This document shows, piece by piece, positions 35,248 through 44,440 of a stretch of DNA of 64,000 nucleotides. The translations under genes were made by a program, and so were the position numbers. The number at the start of each line of letters is the position of its first letter. Positions within the stretch are counted from its first letter, which is position 1. The DNA is from Opitutaceae bacterium (GTDB lineage: Bacteria > Verrucomicrobiota > Verrucomicrobiia > Opitutales > Opitutaceae). The stretch covers positions 17,545 through 81,544 of the forward strand of contig JAUYAK010000107.1 of NCBI GenBank assembly GCA_030693515.1, in the 5' to 3' direction. The notes beneath the pieces were generated by a model, which was given only the letters and a program-made list of their open reading frames with translations, was not told where the DNA came from and made no database searches.

Positions 35248-35912
35248 GGCTTCGATGGCGCAGGCCCCGCCGTGAGCTGGAGATCGGCGAACCAAGCCTC
35301 GGCTTCGCGACCGGTATTGTCGGTGTCCACCAGCACCGCGACTGCGGTGATCCGAGTCGGAGCCTCGCCGAAGCAGCGCCGGTAATCGGCAATCACATCG
35401 CGCTCCTCGCGTTGCCACCGGCCGGCTTCGTCCGTGCCCGAGCGCGCGACGATCATCATGACGTTTTTCGTGTAGGGGTTGGGAAACTCCGCTCCGATCG
35501 GCTCGTGCGCCGCCCACACGTAGTTGATCGCGCGGGTGCGCAGCGGAATGATGGATTGTTCGAAGACCACGAACACCCGCGCGGCGAAATCATCCCCGGC
35601 GCGTTCCCGCTCGCGGGTGTTGCCGGTGAGCGGAGCGGCGACCTTCCAGCGCCACGAGAGTCGCGCAGCCTCCGGTGCGATGATCGTCTGGGTCCGATGC
35701 AGGCCGGCGTTGGCATCGCGGGCGGTCGCATGCAGCACGGGCACTCCGCCCTCGCGCACGACCTCGTAGCGCGTGGGTTTGGTGAGAAAACTCTGTTCGC
35801 GCCATTGGAGGCGCCAGCCCTCCGCAAAACCGTCGAAGAGATCACCGCCACGCACGCCACCGGCGGCCGCCGCGGCGCAGCAAAGCAAAAGCAGGTGGGT
35901 ATGGCGGGGCAT
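35244..35912 (-). CDS. Exported DUF3047 protein
   Basis: A 222-residue protein with a signal peptide (MPRHTHLLLLCCAAAAAGG). The body matches DUF3047: FTKP-like LTKPTRYEVV, VLHATARDANAGLHRTQTI, LSWRWKVAAPLTG, DDFAARVFVVFEQSII, RAINYVWAAHEPIGAEF and a late ITAVAVLVDTDNTGREAEAWF, giving a jelly-roll type fold. The function is not established; it occurs in the periplasm of many Gram-negatives. It is translationally coupled to the GT2 gene downstream and lies 83 bases from the divergent hrpB gene. Confidence 0.82.
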   Translation of the reverse strand: MPRHTHLLLLCCAAAAAGGVRGGDLFDGFAEGWRLQWREQSFLTKPTRYEVVREGGVPVLHATARDANAGLHRTQTIIAPEAARLSWRWKVAAPLTGNTRERERAGDDFAARVFVVFEQSIIPLRTRAINYVWAAHEPIGAEFPNPYTKNVMMIVARSGTDEAGRWQREERDVIADYRRCFGEAPTRITAVAVLVDTDNTGREAEAWFADLQLTAGPAPSKP

Positions 35913-35995
35913 CCGTTGTCAGAGTCGCGCGCCCTCCCTCGTATTCCGAGAAAGAATTGCGCCGTCTCGACCGAGCCGCAGGTTGGCCTGCCCGC

Positions 35996-38542
35996 ATGTC
36001 ACCGCGCGCCTTGCCCATCTATGAACTGGAGTCCGCTGTCGTCGCATCGCTGCGCGCGCAGGGGCGGCTGATTGTGCAGGCGCCGACGGGCTCCGGGAAA
36101 TCGACGCAGATTCCGCAGATGCTCTGGCGGCACGGGCTGCTCGGGGAAAAGGGCGAGGTTGTCGTCCTCCAGCCGCGGCGGCTGGCCGCGCGCATGCTGG
36201 CGAAACGCGTCGCCGAGGAGGCAGGCACCCGGTTGGGCGAGGGTGTGGGTTACCAGATCAGACTCGAATCGCGCGTAAGCGAGCGCACGCGGATCCGTTT
36301 CGTGACGGAGGGGATTCTGCTGCGCCAGATGTCGTTTGATGCCACGCTCCGCGGCATCAGCGCCATCGTGTTTGATGAGTTTCACGAGCGGCATCTCTAC
36401 GGCGATATCTCGCTGGCGCGCGCGGTCCAAATCCAGCAGAGCACGCGGCCCGACCTGAAGATTGTGGTGATGTCGGCGACCCTCGACGCCGGGGCGCTGA
36501 AAACCTACCTCGCGCCATGCGAGGTGCTGGTGTCGCAAGGCCGCAGTTTTCCGGTGCGCATCGAGTATCTGCCGAAGGCGGTGAACTTCGAGCACGAGCC
36601 GGTCTGGGAAGTGGCCGCGCGCGAATGCGAGCGGGTGGCGGCCGAGACCGGGGGCGACTTCCTCGTCTTCATGCCCGGCGCCTACGAAATCAATCGCACG
36701 GTGCAGGCGATCCAGGGCGGGCGGGCGCTGCGGGATTTCGTGGTGTTTCCGCTGCATGGCGAGCTGCCGCCGGAGCAGCAGGACCGCGCGGTCGAGCGTT
36801 ATGAGGCTCGCAAGATCATCGTCTCGACGAATGTCGCCGAGACCTCGCTCACGATTGATGGCGTGACCGCCGTGATCGACGGCGGGCTCGCGCGCGTGGC
36901 GCGCTTCGATCCGCACCGCGGCATCAACACACTGCTGGTGGAAAAAATTTCCGCGGCCAGCGCGGACCAGCGCGCCGGCCGCGCCGGCCGCACCGCGCCG
37001 GGCGTGTGCGTGCGGCTGTGGACCGAGCGCGAGCATGGCCTGCGCGCGCCGCAGGAGCTGCCGGAGGTGAAACGCCTCGATCTCGCGGAGGTGGTGCTGA
37101 CGCTGAAGGCCAGCGGCATCGACGATGTGTTTGCGTTTCCGTGGCTGGAGAAGCCCGACCCGGCCGGCTTGGCGCGAGCGGAGAATCTCCTCGTGGATTT
37201 GGGCGCGCTCGCCGGTGAAGTGAAGGCCATCACCGAGGTCGGCCGCCGGATGCTGCGCTTTCCGGTGCATCCGCGCTACGCGCGCATGTTCCTCGCGGCG
37301 GAGGAACGCGGGTGCGTGCGCACGGTCGCGCTCATGGCGGCGCTCACCCAGGGCCGGAGCTTCTTGATCCGCGGAGTGGACAAGCGCACGGAGGAGGCGC
37401 GCGAGGAACTGCTCGGCGAAGAAGCCGAGAGCGATTTTTTCCTGCTGATGCGAGCGTGGCACTATGCCGATCAAGCGAGCTACGGGATCGAAGCGTGCCG
37501 GCGGCTTGGCATTCACGCGCAGGGGGCGCGGCAGGTGGGGCCGCTCTTCGCGCAGTTCCTCGGAATTGCCGAAAAAGAGGGGCTCGACGTCACCGAGAAG
37601 CGCATCGACGGCGCGGCGGTGCGTAAGTGCGTGCTCGCGGGCTTCTCCGACCAACTGGCCCGCCGGCTGGACAACGGCACCCTGCGCTGCGAACTCGTCC
37701 ACGGCCGCCGCGGTGTGCTCGCCCGCGAGAGCGCGATCCAGCGCGCGCCCCTTTTGGTCGCCGCCGAGATCAGCGAGATCGGGCGCGGGGACGGCGAGGT
37801 GAGCACGCTGCTCTCGCTCGCGACGGCGATCGAAGAATCATGGTTGAAGGAGATTTTTCCCGACGATTTCCACGAGACGCGCACCGTGGCCTACGACGAG
37901 CAGGCGAAGCGCGTGATGACCCGCCGGGAGCGGCGTTTCCGTGATTTGGTCTTGGAGGCGAAGGCGAGCGCTGACGAGGCGCCACTCGACGCGGCGGCGG
38001 CCCTGCTCACGAAGGAAGTGCTGGCCGGCCGCATCAAGCTCGAGGCGTGGGATGACACCGTCGAACAGTGGATCGTGCGGGTGAACCGGCTCGCGGAGTG
38101 GTTTCCCGAGCTGGAGGTCAACCCGATCACCGACGGCGATCGGGCGACGCTGGTGGAGCAGATTTGCTACGGGGAGCTGGGGGCGCGCGCATTGCGCGAA
38201 AAGCCCGTGATGCCGGTGCTGCGCGACTGGCTCACCGCCGAGCAACTCGCCGTAATCGACGACTATTTGCCGGAGCGGCTCGTGATGGGCAACGGCCGCA
38301 AGGCGCGGCTCACTTACGTGAAGGAAGGTCCGCCGGTGTTGAGCGCGCGCATCCAGGAACTCTTCGGCATTGATGGGAAGTTTTCCGTCGGTCACGGCCG
38401 GGTGCCGGTGAAGTTCGAGATCCTCGCGCCCAACCATCGGCCGATTCAGGTGACGGACGACCTGACGAACTTCTGGCGCGAGCAATACCCGAAGATTAAG
38501 ACCGAGCTTTCGCGGCGCTACCCGCGGCACGAGTGGCGGTGA
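35996..38542 (+). CDS. hrpB: ATP-dependent helicase HrpB
   Basis: A DEAH-family RNA helicase of 848 residues, the usual size for HrpB (~810-850). Motifs in order: Walker [10 protein letters not shown] at ~24, motif II VFDEFHERHLYGD (DEFH), VMSATLDA, STNVAETSLTIDGV and the motif VI SADQRAGRAGRT. The C-terminus ends in YPKIKTELSRRYPRHEWR, as in HrpB. The family's role is unclear in bacteria. Start ATG at 35996 (MSPRALPIYE) was preferred to an upstream frame because IYELESAVVASL is the family N-terminus. Confidence 0.93.
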   Translation: MSPRALPIYELESAVVASLRAQGRLIVQAPTGSGKSTQIPQMLWRHGLLGEKGEVVVLQPRRLAARMLAKRVAEEAGTRLGEGVGYQIRLESRVSERTRIRFVTEGILLRQMSFDATLRGISAIVFDEFHERHLYGDISLARAVQIQQSTRPDLKIVVMSATLDAGALKTYLAPCEVLVSQGRSFPVRIEYLPKAVNFEHEPVWEVAARECERVAAETGGDFLVFMPGAYEINRTVQAIQGGRALRDFVVFPLHGELPPEQQDRAVERYEARKIIVSTNVAETSLTIDGVTAVIDGGLARVARFDPHRGINTLLVEKISAASADQRAGRAGRTAPGVCVRLWTEREHGLRAPQELPEVKRLDLAEVVLTLKASGIDDVFAFPWLEKPDPAGLARAENLLVDLGALAGEVKAITEVGRRMLRFPVHPRYARMFLAAEERGCVRTVALMAALTQGRSFLIRGVDKRTEEAREELLGEEAESDFFLLMRAWHYADQASYGIEACRRLGIHAQGARQVGPLFAQFLGIAEKEGLDVTEKRIDGAAVRKCVLAGFSDQLARRLDNGTLRCELVHGRRGVLARESAIQRAPLLVAAEISEIGRGDGEVSTLLSLATAIEESWLKEIFPDDFHETRTVAYDEQAKRVMTRRERRFRDLVLEAKASADEAPLDAAAALLTKEVLAGRIKLEAWDDTVEQWIVRVNRLAEWFPELEVNPITDGDRATLVEQICYGELGARALREKPVMPVLRDWLTAEQLAVIDDYLPERLVMGNGRKARLTYVKEGPPVLSARIQELFGIDGKFSVGHGRVPVKFEILAPNHRPIQVTDDLTNFWREQYPKIKTELSRRYPRHEWR

Positions 38543-38570
38543 GCGAAGCCGTGGAGATTGCGGGCTTGGC

Positions 38571-38628
38571 TGTGGGAGCGAGCTTGCTCGCGACATCCCG
38601 CGCCGTCGCGAGCAAGCTCGCTCCCACA
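38571..38628. repeat. REPIN-like perfect inverted repeat
   Basis: Two 24-base arms, 38571-38594 and 38605-38628, are exact reverse complements, separated by 10 bases. Each arm starts TGTGGGAGCGAGC and contains its own inner palindrome GCGAGC-TT-GCTCGC. This is the form of two REP sequences in inverted orientation (a REPIN). The arm closely resembles the REPs known from Pseudomonas. It lies in the 100-base gap between the convergent ends of hrpB and hldD, the usual place for such elements. Confidence 0.8.
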
Positions 38629-38642
38629 CCTGAGCGGCCCGT

Positions 38643-39641
38643 TTACTCCCCGAGTTTTTTTCCGGGCACCAGGTAGTGCTGCACGTAGTCGCGCACGGCC
38701 TCGCTAAGCGGCGTCATGGCGCGAGTGTAGCCGGTGGCGCGGAGCTTCGCGATGTCGGCCTTGGTGTAATACTGGTATTTGCCCCGCAGCACCTCCGGCA
38801 TGGGAATGAAGTCGATGGCGGGGTCGCGACTGAGGGCGGTGAAGATCGCGCGCGCGAGGGTGAGCCAGGTGTTGGCCTCGCCGCTGCCGAGATTGTAGAG
38901 GCCGCCGGTGGCGGGCGCTTTCTCGGCAAAGTGGATCGTCATCTCCACGGCATCCTTTACGTAGAGGAAGTCGCGCATCTGCTCGCCGTCCTTGAACTCG
39001 GGCTTGTGACTCTTGAAGAGCTGCACTTTTCCCGTCGCGAGGATCTGCTGGTAGGCTTTGTTCACGAGCGAGCGCATGTCGGCCTTGTGATCCTCATTTG
39101 GACCAAAAACGTTGAAATATTTCACGCCCACGATGCGCGACAGCCAGCCGACGCGCTGGGCGTGGAGATCGAAGAGGTGCTTCGAGTAGCCATACATGTT
39201 GAGCGGGCGGAGGCGCGCGAGGTTCTCGTCGCGGTCGTCCATGCCCTGCGCGCCGTCGCCGTAGGTGGCGGCGGACGAAGCGTAGATGAACCGCGCGCCC
39301 TGCGCGAGCGACCACGCGGCGAGTTCCTTGGTGTAGGCGTAGTTGTTGTCGGCGAGGTAGCCGGCGTCCTTCTCCGTGGTGGCCGAGCAGGCACCGAGAT
39401 GGAACACGGCGGAGAATTTGCCCAAGCCGGTTGTGCTGGTGGCGACGCGGCGGCGGAGTTCGGCCGCATCGACGTAGTCGGCGTAGTTGAGCGCGACGAG
39501 GTTCTTCCACTTTTCATCGGTGCCGAGAAAGTCGGAGATGACGATGTCGGTGTGGCCGCGTTGGTTGAGCGCCCAGACGAGGGCGCTGCCAATGAAGCCG
39601 GCGCCGCCGGTGACGAGGATGCGGCCGTCGAGGGAACTCAT
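38643..39641 (-). CDS. hldD: ADP-L-glycero-D-manno-heptose 6-epimerase
   Basis: Epimerises ADP-D-glycero-beta-D-manno-heptose to the L-glycero form for the LPS inner core. A 332-residue SDR-type enzyme: NAD motif GGAGFIGSALVWAL at ~12, the GACSATTEKD segment, catalytic YGYSKHLFD (YxxxK), and the HldD features KYFNVFGPNEDHK and GKVQLFKSHKPEFKDGEQMRDFL. The presence of an HldD gene supports a Gram-negative heptose-containing LPS. It stands alone on the minus strand, between a REPIN and a 15-base inverted repeat. Confidence 0.93.
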   Translation of the reverse strand: MSSLDGRILVTGGAGFIGSALVWALNQRGHTDIVISDFLGTDEKWKNLVALNYADYVDAAELRRRVATSTTGLGKFSAVFHLGACSATTEKDAGYLADNNYAYTKELAAWSLAQGARFIYASSAATYGDGAQGMDDRDENLARLRPLNMYGYSKHLFDLHAQRVGWLSRIVGVKYFNVFGPNEDHKADMRSLVNKAYQQILATGKVQLFKSHKPEFKDGEQMRDFLYVKDAVEMTIHFAEKAPATGGLYNLGSGEANTWLTLARAIFTALSRDPAIDFIPMPEVLRGKYQYYTKADIAKLRATGYTRAMTPLSEAVRDYVQHYLVPGKKLGE

Positions 39642-39663
39642 GCGGAGGATTTAATCGCGGAAG

Positions 39664-39715
39664 CGCGGAAGAGCGGAAGCGTGAAATCAGGATTCTGGGT
39701 TTCCGCTCTTCCGCG
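39664..39715. repeat. Perfect 15-bp inverted repeat between hldD and proC
   Basis: Arms CGCGGAAGAGCGGAA (39664-39678) and its exact reverse complement (39701-39715) with a 22-base loop. The left arm is next to further GCGGAAGCG units. No T-run follows on either strand, so it is not a typical terminator. It lies in the 79-base gap between two minus-strand genes. Confidence 0.65.
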
Positions 39716-39720
39716 ATACG

Positions 39721-40527
39721 TCAGGTGTCCTGGGAAAGTTCCTTCGAACGGGCGGTCGCCGCGAGCACGGTCTCGCGGATAAGGCCGCGGAAATCGCCGG
39801 CTTTCATGCGCTGGAGGCCGGCGTAGGTGGTGCCGTTGGGCGAGGTGACCTGGTCGCGGAGAATCTCGGGATCGATTTGCTTGCGGGCGAGGAGGCGCGC
39901 GGCGCCGAGGAGGGTTTCGACGGAGAGTTTCTCGGCGGTGTCGCGGGTCAGGCCCGCGGCGAGGCCGGCATCGCGGAGGGCGGCGGCGAATTCGAAGACG
40001 TAGGCCGGTCCGCTGCCGCTCAAGCCGGTGACGGCATCAAGGTCGGACTCGGGCACCTCGACGGCGGCACCGAGCGCGCCGAGGAGCGTCTGCACCGTGG
40101 CGTGATCGGTTTCCGCGAGCGGGGCGCGGGCGCACCAGGCGGTGATGCCGGCGCCGATCTGGCCGGGGGTGTTGGGCATGGTGCGGACAATGTTGCGCGC
40201 CTGCGGGAACGCCCGTGCGAGGCTGGCGAGTCGCTTGCCCGCGAGGATGGAGACGATGAGTTTTCCGGCGGTCAGCGCCGCGAGGCGCGGATCGGCGGTG
40301 GCGAGGTGCTGGGGCTTGAAAGCGACGACCAGCGTGTCGGCGCCGGCGAGCAGCGCATCGAGCGACGTGGCGACCCGGATGCCGGTGCGGGCCTGGAGTT
40401 TCGTCGCGGTGTCGTCGTCGCCCCCGAGGCACACGAGATCGGCCGGGGTGGCGGCTTGTTTGGCGAGGAGACCGTCGACGATGGCACCGGCCATGTTGCC
40501 GGAGCCGAGGAAAGCGATGTTGGGCAT
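39721..40527 (-). CDS. proC: Pyrroline-5-carboxylate reductase
   Basis: Reduces pyrroline-5-carboxylate to proline with NAD(P)H. A 268-residue protein with the Rossmann motif IAFLGSGNMAGAIVDGLL at the N-terminus, VKPQ-type FKPQHLAT, RTMPNTPGQIGAG (a ProC signature), and VTGLSGSGPAYVFEF followed by DQVTSPNGTTYAGLQRM near the C-terminus. The start at 40527 puts MPNIAFLGSG at the usual position. The next upstream gene on the same strand, a kinase, ends 25 bases before it; they may be co-transcribed. Confidence 0.93.
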   Translation of the reverse strand: MPNIAFLGSGNMAGAIVDGLLAKQAATPADLVCLGGDDDTATKLQARTGIRVATSLDALLAGADTLVVAFKPQHLATADPRLAALTAGKLIVSILAGKRLASLARAFPQARNIVRTMPNTPGQIGAGITAWCARAPLAETDHATVQTLLGALGAAVEVPESDLDAVTGLSGSGPAYVFEFAAALRDAGLAAGLTRDTAEKLSVETLLGAARLLARKQIDPEILRDQVTSPNGTTYAGLQRMKAGDFRGLIRETVLAATARSKELSQDT

Positions 40528-40552
40528 GAGGAGGTCGCGCGTGGGCGCGACC

Positions 40553-41683
40553 TCATTGCAGCACGCCCGCCCGGCTGAGATCAAGCGGGTGCGTAAGAAT
40601 CGTGGTGATGCCGCCGCCGGGAGTGGGCGCGAGCGTGACCTCACCCCCGAGGTTGCGAAACGCGTGGCGCGCGACCGTGAGCCCCATGCCGACTCCCACG
40701 GTGTTCTTGGTGCTGACAAAGGGCTCGAAGGCACTGTCACGCACATCGGGATCGAGGCCGCGCCCGCGGTCGGTCACGCGCACTTCGACAAATTCCCCCA
40801 CATCCGGCGTCTCGATGAGCCGGGTCGCGATGTGGATGGGGCGAGCGTCCAAAGGCGCTTTGGTGCCGTAGGCCTCCCAAGCGTTGGTCAGCACCTTGGC
40901 GAGCGCATCCTCGAAGACCTCGTAGTTGGTCTCGAGCTGCAGATCGGGGATTGGGTTGTCGATCGTGACGGGCGCGTTGTTCTTTTGCTCACTGCGAAAG
41001 CGCGTGACGCCACCGTCGAGCAGGCGCTGCAGGCCGGCCTTGATCGAAGGCGGGCGGGATTTCACGACGAGAGTGCTGAGCTGCTTGATGATCGTGACGA
41101 TGCGATGCACGGCGTCCTCGACGTGCTGCACGTTCTTTTTCACCTGTTCGGGCTTGTCGTGGTAGGCCTTGACGAGCTCCAGGTAGCCGATGACGACTCC
41201 GAGGAGATTGTTCAGATTGTGCGCGATGCCCTGCGTGACAGCGCCGATGGTGGCGGCCTTGCGCGACTCCTCGAGCCGGCGGGTGAGCTCGACGACCTGA
41301 CGGTTGATGGCGACGACGCGCAGTTGGGTCTGCACGCGCGCGAGCGTCTCGTCCAAATCGATGGGCTTGGTGATGTAGTCCACGGCCCCGCTGGTGAGGC
41401 CCTCGATGCGGTTTTCTTTGCCAGCGCTGGCGGTGATGAAAATCACGGGAATGCCGCGGGTGGCTTCGTTGGCTTGGAGCCGTTGGCAGACTTCGAGCCC
41501 GTCCATGTCGGGCATCATCACGTCGAGGAGGATGACGTCGGGGCGCTCTTGTTTCACCGCTTCCAAGGCGGCGGCACCGCTGTTGGCCGCATTGACGCGA
41601 ATGCCTTCGCGCTCGAGTTTGCGCTTCAGCAGCTGGACGTTGATGGGCTGGTCGTCGACGACCAAGATGGACGGGGCGGGCAT
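40553..41683 (-). CDS. Response-regulator receiver fused to a histidine kinase
   Basis: A 376-residue soluble hybrid in reversed order. Residues 1-~125 form a receiver: acidic pair DD10-11, phospho-acceptor D54 in LLDVMMPDMDG, and the TKPID lysine. A coiled linker follows (~130-150), then a dimerisation helix with the H-box IAHNLNNLLGVVIGYLEL, and a HATPase_c domain with N-box LAKVLTNAWEAY, G1 DRGRGLDP and G2 GVGMGLTVARHAF. No membrane segment is present, so input comes from another phosphodonor or sensor. No partner regulator is adjacent. Confidence 0.85.
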   Translation of the reverse strand: MPAPSILVVDDQPINVQLLKRKLEREGIRVNAANSGAAALEAVKQERPDVILLDVMMPDMDGLEVCQRLQANEATRGIPVIFITASAGKENRIEGLTSGAVDYITKPIDLDETLARVQTQLRVVAINRQVVELTRRLEESRKAATIGAVTQGIAHNLNNLLGVVIGYLELVKAYHDKPEQVKKNVQHVEDAVHRIVTIIKQLSTLVVKSRPPSIKAGLQRLLDGGVTRFRSEQKNNAPVTIDNPIPDLQLETNYEVFEDALAKVLTNAWEAYGTKAPLDARPIHIATRLIETPDVGEFVEVRVTDRGRGLDPDVRDSAFEPFVSTKNTVGVGMGLTVARHAFRNLGGEVTLAPTPGGGITTILTHPLDLSRAGVLQ

Positions 41684-41783
41684 GTGGCGGTGGGCGTAAG
41701 ATAATCCAATCGGGCGCAGGTCGGCCGGACTTTTGTGCGACCGTGTTTCGGGCCGGGATTCGGCCGCAATTCACAGGACATTC

Positions 41784-41817
41784 AAAAACGCGCCGGCGTC
41801 TAAGCGCTAAGCCGGCG
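41784..41817 (-). terminator. Intrinsic terminator overlapping the end of folD
   Basis: On the minus strand, CGCCGGC (41817-41811) pairs with GCCGGCG (41797-41791) around a 13-base loop; TTTTT follows at 41788-41784 after two bases. The folD stop codon lies inside the loop. Confidence 0.7.
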
Positions 41818-42669
41818 TGCTTTTACCGTGTTTTTCATGAGCATCGCGACCGTCATCGGTCCGACGCCACCGGGCACCGGCGTGATCTTCGAGCAGAGCG
41901 GCGCCACGCGATCGAAGGCCACATCTCCGGTGAGGCGGTAGCCGGTCTTCTTGCTGGCGTCGGCGACCCGGTTGATGCCGACATCAATGACGACCGCGCC
42001 GGCTTTCACCATGTCGGGCGTGACGAACTCCGGGCGTCCGATCGCCGCGATGAGCACGTCGGCCTGCCGGGTGATCGCGGACAGGTTGGCGGTGGCGGAG
42101 TGGCAGATGGTGACGGTGGCGTTGGCGCCGGCTTTTTTCTGGAGGGCGAGGAGCGCGACGGGTTTGCCCACGATGAGCGAGCGGCCGAGCACGACGACAT
42201 GCTTGCCCTTTAGATCAACGCCACTGCGAGAGAGCAGCTCCATGATGCCGGCGGGAGTGCAGGCCACGAACCCCGTCTCGTCTTCCTGTGCGACCTTGCC
42301 GAGGTTGATGGTGTTGAAGCCGTCGACGTCCTTTTCCGGCGCGACGCGGCGAAACACCGCGACCTCGTCGATGTGCTTCGGCAGCGGTGATTGAACGAGG
42401 ATGCCATCGACCGTCGGATCGGCGTTGAGCTCGTCGAGCAGGGTGAACAGTTCCGCCTGCGTGATCGTGATCGGTGGCAATATGATCCGGCTGATGAGGC
42501 CGATCTCGGCGGCGGTCTTCTCCTTCTTCCTCACGTAGGAGACCGACGCAGGATCCTCGCCCACGCGGACGAGGGCGATGCAGGGCTTGCGGCCAGGCAG
42601 CGCGGCGACTTCGGCCTTGAGTTCCGCGATGAGCGCGGCGGCGATTTGGTTTCCGTCGATCAGTTCCAT
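41800..42669 (-). CDS. folD: Bifunctional methylenetetrahydrofolate dehydrogenase / cyclohydrolase
   Basis: Converts 5,10-methylene-THF to 10-formyl-THF in one-carbon metabolism. The 289 residues match the family. Motifs: [25 protein letters not shown] with the catalytic Lys (YVRKKEK), [38 protein letters not shown], and [34 protein letters not shown], then [15 protein letters not shown] at the C-terminus (PGGVGP signature). The frame is open further upstream, but conservation starts at the ATG at 42669. Confidence 0.95.
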   Translation of the reverse strand: MELIDGNQIAAALIAELKAEVAALPGRKPCIALVRVGEDPASVSYVRKKEKTAAEIGLISRIILPPITITQAELFTLLDELNADPTVDGILVQSPLPKHIDEVAVFRRVAPEKDVDGFNTINLGKVAQEDETGFVACTPAGIMELLSRSGVDLKGKHVVVLGRSLIVGKPVALLALQKKAGANATVTICHSATANLSAITRQADVLIAAIGRPEFVTPDMVKAGAVVIDVGINRVADASKKTGYRLTGDVAFDRVAPLCSKITPVPGGVGPMTVAMLMKNTVKARRLSA

Positions 42670-42751
42670 GGGAAGAAGCGCCCACGAAACACACGAACGG
42701 GCCGAAAGGAAAAGCGCTTTCGTGCGGCCGGCTGGTTTCCGCGGGGCGGGC

Positions 42752-43528
42752 CTAGCGTAACTGGATCGTTTCCACCGCGACGACGATCTCCTTGCCGTCG
42801 GCGGCGGGCTTGGGTGCACCAAAGAGCAGCACTTCGCGGTCGACGAATTTAGAGACGTCCTCGGTGGGCAGCAGGCGGGTGACGTCGAGGTAAGCGTAGC
42901 GCACGCCGGTTTCGCTGACGAGGGCGTAGTCGTAGGGCCGGCGCGGCGCGAGCGGGCGGCGGGTGGAGACGAAGCGGCCCGCAAACTGGCGCGGCAGGGC
43001 GGCGCCACCGCCATCGGGCGTGGTGACGGGTTGTCCGGCCATCGCCGGACCGCCGGGCGCGGCCGGCGCGGATGCCGCTGCCGGAGCGGTCCCGACAGGG
43101 AGCGGGGCAGGGGAGGCCGGAGCGGCGAGACTGATGTAGCCGGTCAATTTCTTATCGAGGCTGATTTGGGTCCATTTGCCGCGCAGGCCGGTGATGGTGG
43201 TCTTGTCCTCCTTGGCCGCGACGACGAGCACGCCGGCGTCGGTGCGCGGCGCGAGGCGGATGCTCGTGCCGGGCTTCACATCGAGGTCCTTGGTGAGGTC
43301 CTTGTTTTCCACGTAGCCCTCGAACGGTCCGGGTAAATCGATGGCGAGCCAGCCGTCCGGCGCGCTGGCATCCGCACTGGGCACGGGCTCGGTGCCAGCC
43401 TTGAGGAAGGCGATGGCAGGCGAGGCGGCGTTGGGCTGCGTGTGGACGGCGGTCGTGACCACGAGCGGCGCGGCTGGTAGCGATCCGGCAAGCGCGGACA
43501 GGGCGAGCGTCAGGAGACTAATCTTCAT
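42752..43528 (-). CDS. Exported SH3-like domain protein
   Basis: A 258-residue protein with a signal peptide ([21 protein letters not shown]). Two SH3-like stretches are suggested at ~22-75 ([38 protein letters not shown]) and ~85-135 ([36 protein letters not shown]). A Pro/Ala-rich linker (~138-170) leads to a C-terminal beta domain ([23 protein letters not shown]). SH3-like domains bind peptidoglycan or peptides; the exact role is unknown. Its 5' end overlaps the end of the pseudouridine synthase gene by 11 bases. Confidence 0.7.
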   Translation of the reverse strand: MKISLLTLALSALAGSLPAAPLVVTTAVHTQPNAASPAIAFLKAGTEPVPSADASAPDGWLAIDLPGPFEGYVENKDLTKDLDVKPGTSIRLAPRTDAGVLVVAAKEDKTTITGLRGKWTQISLDKKLTGYISLAAPASPAPLPVGTAPAAASAPAAPGGPAMAGQPVTTPDGGGAALPRQFAGRFVSTRRPLAPRRPYDYALVSETGVRYAYLDVTRLLPTEDVSKFVDREVLLFGAPKPAADGKEIVVAVETIQLR

Positions 43529-44336
43529 GGGCGGAAAGGGCGGGGGCGGAGGGACGTTTGACCGGGCCGGGCGCCTGGTAGCGTGCGCGGGGGGTGCGGG
43601 GACTGACAAACAGCGACTCGATGCGTTCCGGACTAAGCACAACCCCGGCGCCGGCCGGGATGGTCCGCAACTGGACGGAGCCGATCTGATAGCGGCGCAG
43701 ACGATGCACCTGGAAGCCAAGTGTGAGGAACAGCTGGCGGATCTCGCGCTTCTTGCCGTGGTGCATGTGCACATCGAGCGTGGTCGAGCTGGCGCTGGCG
43801 TCGGCGTTGACCAGCGCGGCGCGCTCGACCTTGAGCTTCTCGCCTTCGACCACGACGCCCCGCACGAGGGCCTGGAGCCGTGAGGCCTGGAAAGGAGTCT
43901 TGAGCACGACTTGGTAGCGCTTCACGACCACGCTCGACGGGTGCATGAGGCGGTTGGCGAGATCGCCGTCGGTCGTGAGAACGACGAGTCCCTCGCTATC
44001 AAGATCGAGGCGGCCGGCGCAGAAAAAACGCAGCTTGGAAAATTCGCGCGTCAGCAGATCGAAGACGGTGCGATCATGGTGCGGATCGTCGTTGGAGCAG
44101 ACGAAGCCGCGGGGCTTATGCACCACGACTGTGACCTTGGGCTGCGAAACGGTGCGGACGGGCTTGCCGCTCACGGTGACCTTGTCCACGCCGGGTGTAA
44201 TTTTCTGGCCCAGTGTGGCGGCGGAGCCGTTGACCCAGACCTCACGCAACCCGATCAGCTCCTCGGCGGCCCGGCGGGAGCAGAGGCCGGAGTCGGCGAT
44301 GTATTTTTGGATGCGGATGGGCTCGGCGGATGCCAT
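43518..44336 (-). CDS. RluB/RsuA-family pseudouridine synthase
   Basis: A 272-residue rRNA pseudouridine synthase. An N-terminal S4 RNA-binding domain (~5-65; IRIQKYIADSGLCSRRAAEELI) is followed by a catalytic domain with the signature GRLDLDSEGLVVLTTDGDLANRLMHP (RxDxxSxG; catalytic Asp, ~115-140). The RluB/RluE/RsuA group is indicated by VHKPRGFVCSNDDPH and KREIRQLF near the end. Target uridine not decidable from sequence. Start chosen at ATG 44336; a longer frame (44354) is possible. A basic Pro-rich tail of ~25 residues ends the protein. Confidence 0.88.
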   Translation of the reverse strand: MASAEPIRIQKYIADSGLCSRRAAEELIGLREVWVNGSAATLGQKITPGVDKVTVSGKPVRTVSQPKVTVVVHKPRGFVCSNDDPHHDRTVFDLLTREFSKLRFFCAGRLDLDSEGLVVLTTDGDLANRLMHPSSVVVKRYQVVLKTPFQASRLQALVRGVVVEGEKLKVERAALVNADASASSTTLDVHMHHGKKREIRQLFLTLGFQVHRLRRYQIGSVQLRTIPAGAGVVLSPERIESLFVSPRTPRARYQAPGPVKRPSAPALSAHED

Positions 44337-44440
44337 TCGGCCATTGGGCGGCAAATCGCGGGTCGCTGCAAGCCTGCCGGCGAGCGCAGGCGAAACTCGG
44401 GCTTGCGTGAGCCGTGGGCGCGCCGCTTCATCCGCCTCCC

